From: Trichoplusia ni
Taxonomy: Eukaryota; Arthropoda; Insecta; Lepidoptera; Noctuidae
Assembly (NCBI RefSeq): GCF_003590095.1
Contig: NC_039505.1
Span: forward strand, 1,240,001-1,304,000
Reading direction: 5' to 3'
DNA: 64,000 bases
Each line of letters starts with the position of its first letter. Within the stretch, counting starts at the first letter, position 1. Shown in pieces: positions 54,974 to 64,000 of the stretch. The notes under the pieces were generated by a model. The model was given only the letters and a program-made list of their open reading frames with translations, was not told the DNA's origin and did no database searches. The position numbers and the translations under genes were made by a program.

Positions 54974-56345
54974 TCAGCGTCCATGGTGGTTACGGGTAGG
55001 TGATGAATTGGTTTGGTTTCGCTCATGGTTTTGTAAAAGCACGTAATCACCAACTTTAAACTTTTTAAGTCCTGCTTTATTTTTATCGAATCTGGCTTTT
55101 TCATAAGACGCGCTTGCTTGTATTTCTCGTGCCGATTGCTTTCTAATTGAATCTAAGTCGATTTCTGTCTCGTCAGTTTCCAATGTCATTAACCCTAATG
55201 GCCTAGCAACTTTTCCAATTAATAGCTCTAAGGAACTTGCTTTTGTTACCCTACTCATAGTACAGTTGATAGCGAGTTGAATGTCAGGCAGTGCATCCTG
55301 CCACGATGTGTTCCGCGCCTCGACCGCTGTGAGCATGTTTTTAAACGTACACATAACCCTCTCTACTTGCCGATTTGCACGACTACTACCCGTGGCTATA
55401 AGATGTAAATTAATATTGTGTGCATTGCAATATTCTTTGAAGTCCTTTCCAGTAAAACATCTACCTTGAACTGCAATTATTCGATGCGGTGCACCAAAGA
55501 AAGAGACATTGTATTTTAACACTTTAATTGCACTATTCGAATCTATGTTTCGCGTATGATATAAAATTACGAATTTTGTAAACGCATCTATAGAAACGAA
55601 CACGTACTCCTTAGAATCTTTTTTCCCGCTAAGCTTTCCGGTTGCATCCATATGAATAGTATGCCAGGGAATTGTAGTTTTTGGAATTGGGTGTAGTTCG
55701 ACCTGTACTTTTCCGGAATTAGATTTTGCTACTCTACAAGTAATGCAGTTTTCTACGAATTTCCGTACGTATTTGTTCATGTTCGGAAACCAATAGTGGC
55801 AATACGCTTTTTCCAAAGTTTTCTCCCAGCCCAAATGCATGATATTTTCATGTACGTGGTTTATTATGGCCCACTGGAATGCTCTTGGCACAATTGGTAA
55901 CCAAAGACTTTTGTTATTCCTGTCAATTTTCCTATAAAGTAGACCGCGCCTAATTTCATAAGTCTTAGCAGTGTCACTGTCAAGCTCATTGGCCTGAAGT
56001 TTAGCAATTATGGAACTGATTTCGCCATCCTTTTGGTGTTCAGCCTGTAGCCACGTATCTGAGATTTCTGTGAGATTAACTCGTTTTTGTTCAACCTTAG
56101 TTACCTGTTGTTTACTTGGCAAAGGATTACGAGAGAAGAAGTCCACGTCACCCATATGTTTGCCCTGTCGGTATTCGATGTCGAAGTCGAACGATTGTAG
56201 GAAACACACCACCTATGGACACGCGGTGTGAGATCAATTTTTGACTTGGATGCTTTAACAGCGTTGCAGTCAGTCACTACTAAAAACTTCTTCCCTTGTA
56301 AATAGTGACGAAAATGTTTTACAGCATTCAAATGCACTCTTTTCA
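54974..56345 (-). pseudogene. Gypsy RNase H-integrase fragment (copy 2)
   Basis: Minus-strand pol piece of the same gypsy lineage as 39672-44673. RNase H end at 56345-56215 (RVHLNAVKHFRHYLQGKKF and VVTDCNAVKA), a frameshift near 56215, then a 412-codon open frame: FDFDIEYRQGKHMGDVDFFS, integrase zinc finger (H121, H126, C156, C159), core with D189 (HMDATGK), Val248 where the second catalytic Asp belongs (IIAVQGR), and E284 (RQVERV). The spacing 189-248-284 is right for D, D(35)E. It ends in the C-terminal domain. No LTR was found. Confidence 0.9.
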
Positions 56346-57984
56346 CAAACTTAAATCAACAGTTTTATTTTACTTCACAATAATCTAAATTTTCAACCAC
56401 TTAATTGGATGACACTGGATTAAGAGCCAATAGGTTAGTATACGTGTTCCTCCGTGCGTAACTGACAGTAGAATGTCAGCTGTCACAGTGGTGCCACTTC
56501 ACTACCCTATTCGGGGTTACCCGCTCTTACTTTAAATTACTACCTTATAACAATTTTATAATTGGCAACACTAAGTTACAGCTTAGCACCCGACACTGCT
56601 TCCTAATTTAATATGGCAACATTTTATTTTGACAACTATGACCAAAACATTCGTTCTCAACATCTTTCACAACTGGCAATACAGCTTATAGTTTGACATT
56701 AACAAATCAAAGTAAACAATTACAAGGAATCAACTTCAAACCCGTGTTCATCAACGCGCCGTCATGTATATACAAATCAAACATGAGGGGGTAGTATGCG
56801 TAACAATCTCGCAATACGCTCAGCATAATGCTGCGACCTAATGCGAGAAAAAGTCACAGCGCTGATTTTCAGCGATAGCCGAAACTAACAATGTGACGTC
56901 AAAAGGGTACAAATGTAAATAAATAAAATACACATATATATATATATATAATCGGTTCATACTAATACGAAAAATTACACAATAAACTACTTAAATTTAT
57001 AGAATGGCTACACATTTATTGTCTGTGCCATACGGCTGTCAAAAATGTATGCTGTAATAGATTATGTTAATGATGGCGACCGACGCTTACATAATTTGAA
57101 TAATATTTTGCAATTGAAGTGAAGATTTGTAGGTAATTACTGTGAAACGTGGGTGTATTATGTGGTATAAGTAATTTGAGCAGTGAGAAACTAAGTTTAA
57201 ATGTTACTTTGTGATCGAGCTAGGTGATAGAAAATGCGTAATGCTAAGATGGTGAGTAAAAATTATCAATTTATTGCTTATAGTCCGTAAATAGCTGCAA
57301 TAATGAAGTCTTGAACGGCATCAGACACAGTGAGGTAAATAAGATATAATGCATTTTATTTTGTATGTGGTGTGGATGGGTGATGTGGTGTTCGTCAAGC
57401 GGGTCCGGATAAATAAAAGTTCCAACAACTTCACGACACGCAATATGTATATTATTCAACCACACATAGTTCACATACACACAGTCTTATAGCACAAGCA
57501 GAGCTATAGAATAGAAGGAGTGCTTGAAGGAGAAAGGTGGATAGGCAAGCGATAGCGATGACGATACAATAACAATAACACGCTGGTGTGCGCGGTAGCC
57601 GTACAGCATTCGGTTAGCGGGCGACACAGGCTTCGTGAGCGAGAGTAGTGGCCGACTGGCGCGACGCGGTGAGTAGCTGCGCGCGCGACCGACGTAAGAC
57701 CGATCCGGTTCTAACCGGAGATGCAACGCGTTTCCAATGCGCCTTGTCGCAATGTGTATGTCGTCGTATTAGATCTTAAGTAGTTTTATGTGTAGTGATA
57801 TTTTGTTATTATTGTAAATATATGTATATAGGTAATAAGGTTTTTTGTGTATAAAATATTGTAAATAAATATGAATTAAAAAATGAATTTGTTACGTGTA
57901 GATATAAATATAGTAAATTATATATGTATTGTTTATAAATGTGTGACTGAGTAGGCTACATGTACTGAAACTGTATGGAATTGG
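56346..57984. other. Mixed non-coding, possible solo LTR at about 57250-57770
   Basis: 56346-57240 shows no gene. There is a TATATA run at 56935-56950. 57270-57730 (minus) has a GC-rich, transcript-leader-like half followed by an ACCCGCTTGACGAACACC stretch, which looks like an LTR and leader, but I could not find a second copy or TG...CA ends. The frames here lack domains. Confidence 0.4.
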
Positions 57985-58127
57985 CAAATAGTAAAAATAA
58001 AATAAAATAAAGAGTGGTACTCATAATATACTAACACAGGATTAACTTAACATTAAAATAGAAATTGAATTGGTCTTGATGCAATAATATACTTAAGAAG
58101 AGGATAAACAAATAAAATATAAATTAT

Positions 58128-60985
58128 TAATATAAATTTAACTGTTCTCATAGATGCACTAATAATTGAAAACACTACAAGGGACACTTTTGTTTCCAGG
58201 CGTCGCAATGGTGGACGGAGACCATTCCAACTGCGTGTGGCTGCAAACTTGAAACAACCTCTGAAAGCTGTGGTCCGATGCATTGGTACAACTAGCGGGC
58301 ATACTATAGAGCGGAGACCATGCTCTGAACGGATATGTTTCCAGATCAGCTTCCTATATAGATAGTCTGGTTTTTTTGTAGAAGTAATACCAAAAAGCAA
58401 ATTGGCAAAATGCAATCTCCTCCTGGCAGCCATCTTCAGTAAATTAAGTTCATTTATGTACGGAGTCACATGACCTCTTCGAGGAATGTTTACACAGAAA
58501 CGAACACAGGCAATTTGAATACGTTGGATAACATGTTCCGTCTTAGAAAGAAGGCATGGTCCGTACACAGTATATCACAGTAGTTTAATCTGGATAGAAT
58601 AAGACTGTCAACAAGTTGTTTGCGCAAAGGGATGCTCAGGTATTTTCTTATTCCGTATAGTTTACTTACTGTTTACTCCTACTCCTTTAGTCTATAAAAC
58701 AGTTTCGGAGAATATTATTTATATGGGCCTCGAATCTTAGTTCAGGGTCCATAATGAGACCAAGATTGCATACAAGCTCTACCCTCTCAATACTATTGCC
58801 CAAGACCATCAACGCAGGATTAGCTGACAAAATTTTAAGCACCTGGTTCCTGGAACCCAAAACCATAAACTTAGATTTAAGAGATTAAGGACCAGAGAGT
58901 TCTCCTCCGAACATGCAACCACTTTCTGTAAATCCTCATTGATTTTCTGCACAGCCAATGATGTTTCCTCAGCCTTGAAAGAGATGTACAATTGTATATC
59001 ATCAGCGTACATATGAAAAAGACAGTTTCTAAAGGATTTTGTGCTATCTGCACTGTATAGGATGTGCAACAAAAGCCCCAAAATCGATCCCTGAGGGACA
59101 CCCCTTGTCACGCGAAGGGGGGTAGATGACACCCTCGACCCGTCATCTCTATGCAGTTCTACAAATTGATCGATCTGATAGGTAGCTTCTGAACCAATCT
59201 ACTTCATCTTGGTTGAAGCCGTAGAAAGCCAACTTGGATAGCAATAGAGTGGTGTTAATTGCGTCAAAAGCGCGGGAAAAATCAAGCAGTGCCAGGATTG
59301 TTCCCTCCCCCCTATCGCGTGCTTCTAGAATATTCCCTACAACATCAGCCAGAGCCGTTGCAGTACTCCTACCCTGTCTAAACCTTGATTGCAGGTCTGG
59401 AAGAATTTGACTTGCCTCAAGAAAATTAATTACTTGACAGTAGACTACCCGTTCCAGAATCTTGGAGAGGCAAGGCAGAATACTGATAGGTCTCAAGTCC
59501 CTAGAACTGACGGGATTATTGTTTATGGATATAGGTCGGACAATAGCGCATCGCCAGAGTTCCGGGAATCTACACATGGTAATAGAGCAATTAATAATAT
59601 CTGTAATAGCTTGCAAGGTACTGGGCAGAGTAAGGGATATCATGTCAAGGCTAATACCATCGACACCCTGTGCGTTAGACCCTAGGCTCTTAATTATCTT
59701 AAGGACAGCTTCGGCATTGGTTGTTGTGAGTGAGAATGTGGCATCACTGAACCTGTGTGTCTCGAAAAAGGACTGCTGTGAAACATTGAGATGACCATTG
59801 CCTGGCACATCCAGGAACGCAGCATTAATTTCATCAGGATTGTTGAAATGTCCTGGTAGCAATCTTTGCGTATGATCTGGCAGCACATCAGACTTCAAGT
59901 TACGCCACAACAATTTCGGGTCTTTAATGTGGTCGTTGATACTCTTTGCAAAATATGATTTCTTCTCGCTCGCCAGAGCCATGACGGCTTGATGCTTAAG
60001 TTGAAGATAATATTCTTTATGCCCCGATAACTTGGATTTGTGAAAGCGGTCTCTAGCCTCATCCCTCATTTTAGTGATTAGCCTGACATTGTCAGTTATC
60101 CATGGAGTGGGGCGTGTTTTGAAAGTCACACTTTTAAGAGGAGCATGGAGATCGAATAGCTGGTTCACAAAGAAGGTAAATGTTTGTACCATATCATTGA
60201 CATCACCCATGTCACTAACCGATGCCCAAGGTAGATTCCCCAAATCCGTTATGAAGTAGTCCTCCAGTATGTCTTTGAGCGGACGGTACACAATTGATCT
60301 GCGTTTAGACTTGGGCTTTTTAAAAATTGTCTCGCATGTAATGAACGAGTGATGGCCAAGCTCACTGATATGATTCACACTGACATTTCGAGTAGGAGCA
60401 TCTGAGCAAATAACATCAATAAGCGAACTGTCGAACTGTCACCTACGAAGTGTGTGGGTGTCTGTACTAGCTGTTGAACATTGAAACAACTAAAAAACTC
60501 CGTAAGCTCTTTTGTTTTAGACAAACTAGTAACTATCGATATCCAACATATTAACGTTAAAGTCCCCTAACAGAATTAAATTATCATAGGGTGCTAATCC
60601 ACTAATGCTATCGGTCAAGGCATCCAGAAAAGAACGTAACTCCAGCCATGGCGGACGATAGGCGGTGCCAATATTGAGGTTCAGCCAGAGTTGCTCAACA
60701 TTGGGATGTTCAGGATGCTCATGACGCGTGCCGGAATTCCATTTTTAATGTAAAACGCAACCCCTCCGCCCCGCCCACCACGGACAGTTGTGGGACGCGG
60801 TATGTGTTTAAGTTTATACCCGGGCACACTAGGCGCGCGGTCCTCTTCACCCTTGCGCAACCAAGTTTCATTGATGGCCATTATATCTACTGCATAGTTG
60901 CTCATGGCTATCAGAAATTCATCCTGATTAGTCCCCAATGAGCCAGCATTTAGCAAACCAAACTTAATACATTTAGATGGAGTTA
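58128..60985 (-). pseudogene. LINE ORF2 (EN-RT), several breaks
   Basis: Endonuclease at 60985-60390 (KFGLLNAGSLGTNQDEF, IMAINETWLRKGEED, GGGVAFYIKNGIP, LILLGDFNVNML). A long open frame at 60378-59149 covers the linker and RT (PWITDNVRLITKMRDEARDR, GVDGISLDMIS, LRPISILPCLSKILERVV, SRFRQGRSTATAL, ALLDFSRAFDAIN). After a break, VPQGSILGLLL and FHMYADDIQLY lie at 59132-58990, and the C-terminal domain at 58568-58128 (ARRRLHFANLLFG, SWNGLRPPLRRL). No RNase H. Catalytic YADD is intact but at least four frame changes exclude function. Confidence 0.88.
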
Positions 60986-61342
60986 TTTGTGTTTATGTAT
61001 TTCGTTTTAATTAAAATCATTTTTCTGTATATAATGTAAGTATGTATGTATATGTATTGTTGATGTGATGTTTTATTAGTGTGTATGAAGATGTAGTGTA
61101 ATAGTAGAGTAATAGAATATTTGTAAATAGCTTTTGTACATAATGTATATAATATTTTTTGTGAAATGTTAATTTTATATTTAAAGTAATTGTGTAAAAT
61201 AATTATATAAATGTGCACCCCTTGTGACTCACCATCAGCTAGATTGTAAACCCCCAAATGTAAATGATTGAGACACATATTCCCCCTCTCATGAATGCCA
61301 AACAAATGTACACACGCTGATAACAATAAATTTAAAATATAA

Positions 61343-62499
61343 TTAAGCTGTTTGATTGACAGGTCCAAAAATCCTATCGATGTTCTCGTCAGTGCGGATT
61401 CTATGCGTGGAGTCGCGTGGGCCCTTCCTAGCCAGTATGCGGCCTCGCTTGGTCCAAACAAATCTCCAATTGGAGACGCTAACGGCATCTCGCGCCATCC
61501 GAAACAACCGACGATTGGTCTTTGTGAGGCGTTCGTTAAGGAAGAAGCGCTGCGGCGGGCCAGACGTGTCGAGGTCAGCGGTCGTCGCGCCACGGCGAAC
61601 GCGCGCGCTCGCCAGCAGTTCGTCGCGCAGGTCGCGTCGCGCCAGGCGCACAACAATGGCGCGCGGCCGCGCCACTACCGGACCGGCAGAGCTTGTGGCG
61701 TTGAGCTGCCTACCTCCCACTCGCTCCGCACTGACGATGTCCCGCTCGCCCAGCTCAATTCCCAACTTGAGGCCTATGACCTTGGTGATGTGAACCGGGT
61801 TATCAGCTGGACCTTCAGGGATATTAGTGATCTCAATATCATTCCCCAGAAGGTCCCGATCCCGGTCGTTCAGTTCCCTCCTTAACTCTTCCACGATCCC
61901 CTCCACCGATGATTGTGTAGTAATCGCCCGCTGCTGCTCAAGTGCATTCTGGCCTCCAGGCCGTCAATACGGGTATTGCAGGTATTCGTAGTCAGCGTTA
62001 TGTCCATGATCTCCGCTAACATTGTCTTGCGGAACTCTGAAATCTCTGCGCGCATCCCCCTTAACTGCTACACGAGTAAATTCAAGTCGGAGCCGGAAAA
62101 ATAGGTGCGATTTTCCGTGCCTTAATCTCTTCTGCATCAGTAAGTTCCGGAGGAGGTGCAAACTACAGGTGCGCAGATGGTTGGTCGCAGATCTCTGGTA
62201 CAGGACTAGAGCAGCTAACAATCGTGTTATTAGGTGGCGTCGGCCCCACGTCCGTATGTCCTATAGGGCTGCTATTAGCACGAGGGGGGCTTTCCATATG
62301 ACCTCTGACCGGAGTTTTGCGCCCTATTGTCCCTGACGAGGTTTTTTTTACATTCTGGGCAGCGCCAGCCTGCAGGGATAACGGCTTTAGGTCCAGCACC
62401 TATACATCCTCGGTGGTAAACATTTTTACATTTACCACACCTAGATCCCTCTGCCGGCACCATGAAGCGACCACAGCCGTTGCAATTTACTCCGGGCAT
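61343..62499 (-). pseudogene. LINE ORF1 with PHD finger and RRM-like domain
   Basis: The ATG at 62499 starts a PHD-type zinc finger (CNGCGRFMV, CGKCKNVYHRGC, GWRCPECKK). A linker with LTDAEEIKARKIAP follows, then after frameshifts a helical segment (RGMRAEISEFRKTMLAEIM) and an L1-ORF1-like RRM and C-terminal domain open at 61906-61343 (NDIEITNIPEGPADN, VVRLARRDLRDELLASAR, FLNERLTKTNRRLFRMARD). PHD domains are a known addition to some insect LINE ORF1 proteins. The frame is broken between 62275 and 61906. Confidence 0.83.
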
Positions 62500-62520
62500 A
62501 GTGGTAGGGAAATAGTTAAA

Positions 62521-62930
62521 ATTTGCGTCGATCGTGATTCAACTATCGCACACTAGATGACGCTATTGACTCGATATCGATCGTTGACAGATATCGAGAA
62601 TATCAACCAGCTGTCAATGCTATCGGTATGTCAAGTCGAGGGGCGAGAATATGCGCGATGTCAACAGTCTTATTGTTGAAAATAGAGGGTACAACCAAAT
62701 GACACCAATTCACTGTGAATAATGTTTTGTATTATTGTGATCCTTAGGCACTGTATTTAATACTAACTTTAATATATGTCACTATATGTTACACTGTGTT
62801 CACAATAAAGAAAGTTTTTGAGCCGATAAGAGTTTTTTCTATTTATTGTGAATTAAAAGTATGAGAACGTATCTATCCCGATAGACGTCACAACTGTCAA
62901 TGATGAAATGTGAATGATGATGATGTAGGG
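62521..62930. other. Non-coding sequence between LINEs
   Basis: No gene. Contains TCGATATCGATCG-like palindromic sequence near 62571. Confidence 0.5.
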
Positions 62931-64000
62931 AGAAAAAGAGTAAAAATTTAACGGGTCGCAGTTGAATTTTTACAGCAATCCTTTATTAATATTTATTGAA
63001 GTTCGTATATTTCGGACCCTTGAACGTAATAACATTTGAATTAAAAGTTGTTTTTATAAATGGTGACATGAGGCAACTTGTCTATTGTCAAGAGCTCTGT
63101 TGGTGGCGAGCGTATGCATTTGGTATCGGTTACATTCCGGATTACTCCCACATTTTTATGGGGTTATTTTCGGCCTTTTCAAATTCCTTTTCTTCATAGT
63201 CTTTTTTTAATTTTTTTAACAAGTCATTGGTGAAGTTACGATATCTTAAATAGGTTAGGTTTAGAATCTGGTTGGTTGGTTCTTTATTCGTCTTTTTGTG
63301 CATTTTATCCCTATTATGTATGCATCTCAAAAGACCGGTAGTAATCCATGGCTTAATCACTCTTTTATTGCTTGGGATTATTTTGTGGAGGGTATTATTG
63401 GATAAAATGGGTGAAATAATTTTCAGTAATTCGTTGGTGGCCTGATTAGCATCCGTCATTATGTAAACCGAGGAGAAATCACATTTTTTTTATATCGGAG
63501 ATAGCATTTGGGATGTTAAGGGTAGATGTTTGAAATTTGGTTGTTTTTAGTTTGGATTTGCTGATCTCGAGGTTTAAGAGGACTGCTGCGTGGTCTGTGA
63601 TCGCCGTTTCCAGTATTAAGGTGGTCACTTTGTTGCTGGTTTTAAGCAGTATATGATCTATACAACTGTTGGACCGCGTAGGTGAATGGTAAGCTGGGAG
63701 AAAACCGTGAGAAGCCGTAAGATTTAGAAACTGTTGTGATTGTGGGTCGTTACAGTCCGGACTGATATTTATGTTCGTATCTCCTATAATTGTGATGTGA
63801 TTGTGACATTGAAGATCGATTACGATGTTGTTTAAGCTTTACAGGAAAGGGTCAGTGTTTCTTTGTGATGGTGGTCTATATATAGCTATAATAGTTAGGT
63901 GGCTTTCAAGGGTGCAGATAAGACAGCTGGCGTCATTAAAAGAAGGTTCTGCAACCGTGTAATGTAGGTTATCTTTGATGTATACGACCAGACCATCATT
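62931..64000 (-). mobile_element. Internally deleted LINE, copy 2
   Basis: Minus-strand copy of the element at 48870-50350, running off the window end. 3' UTR at 62931-63148 is nearly identical to 50130-50350, and the same junction (GGGAGTAATCCGGAATG in plus sense of copy 1) joins linker to 3' UTR. Confidence 0.9.
63142..64000 (-). pseudogene. LINE ORF2 endonuclease and linker, copy 2
   Basis: The linker is open at 63459-63142 (KPWITTGLLRCIHNRDKMHK, ending NNPIKMWE). Upstream endonuclease pieces up to the window edge mirror copy 1 (TIIGDTNINISPD region near 63770, CIDHILL-type site near 63655) with a frame break near 63490. RT absent. Copy 2 keeps the Leu codon that is TAG in copy 1. Confidence 0.85.

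Larger units (their letters stand above)
57985..62520 (-). mobile_element. Decayed LINE with PHD-type ORF1
   Basis: Minus-strand non-LTR element: ORF1 (62499 to about 61343), AT-rich spacer (61340-60990), ORF2 (about 60985-58128), and a 3' UTR ending in a TTTATTTTATTTTATT-type tail near 57990. Many frame breaks. Boundaries approximate. Confidence 0.8.

Noticed and set aside
61352..61885. 177-codon GC-rich plus-strand ORF
   Set aside because: Antisense shadow of the LINE ORF1 C-terminal domain, whose motifs are clear on the minus strand.
62996..63199. Plus-strand ORF nearly identical to the minus-strand one at 50081-50284
   Set aside because: Both are antisense to the 3' UTR of the two deleted LINE copies. 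Their similarity reflects the repeat, not protein conservation.

Overview
The window looks like transposon-rich intergenic DNA from an insect nuclear genome, and I infer a lepidopteran. The evidence is several Helitron ends of the CGCGGGCAACAGCTAG type, R1-, I- and CR1/jockey-like non-LTR elements, tRNA-derived SINEs, a Ty3/gypsy element, a Penelope-like element and a RAG1-like Transib transposase. I found no intact host gene, no tRNA or rRNA gene, no CRISPR array and no bacterial gene organisation. Almost every coding stretch belongs to a mobile element, and most are broken by stops, frameshifts or deletions.

Layout. 1-1.83 kb: 5' part of an I-like LINE (minus). 1.89-8.56 kb: a Helitron RepHel gene (minus), split by a full-length Penelope-like element (3071-6100) with a 12-bp target duplication. 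8.6-10.1 kb: a RAG1/Transib-like pseudogene (plus). 10.4-16.6 kb: CR1-like LINEs (minus), one of them split by a Tc1/mariner-type element (11614-13796) with 82-bp terminal inverted repeats. 16.7-20 kb: short Helitrons, a MITE-like inverted repeat and a probable Harbinger remnant. 20-29.8 kb: a decayed LINE (plus) whose ORF1 is split by a nearly intact 5.48-kb I-like LINE (20453-25932). 29.8-34.3 kb: the least TE-like stretch, non-coding, with hairpins and an ~88-bp degenerate tandem array.

34.3-36.65 kb: a SINE, an inverted SINE fragment and a second Helitron helicase fragment. 37.5-39.2 kb: an internally deleted mariner-type element. 39.4-44.7 kb: a short Helitron, then a complete but dead gypsy element with LTRs, 4-bp target duplication and another Helitron inside. 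44.7-46.7 kb: gypsy and R1-like fragments, then the C-terminal half of an unrecognised DDE-like protein. 47.8-48.9 kb: a broken capsid-like gene containing a SINE. 48.9-50.3 kb: a deleted LINE. 50.35-54.8 kb: two ~99% identical 367-bp inverted arms, each with an outward-facing THAP exon, enclosing a second, complementary deletion copy of the unrecognised protein. 55-56.3 kb: a second gypsy pol fragment (minus). 58-62.5 kb: a decayed LINE with PHD and RRM-like ORF1 (minus). 62.9-64 kb: the second copy of the deleted LINE (minus).

The genes do not form a pathway. They record successive insertions. Only the Penelope-like ORF, the I-like ORF1s and (apart from one TGA codon) the I-like ORF2 look close to functional. 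The least explained pieces are the THAP-armed inverted repeat with its unclassified gene, the capsid-like pseudogene and the non-coding 30-34 kb stretch.
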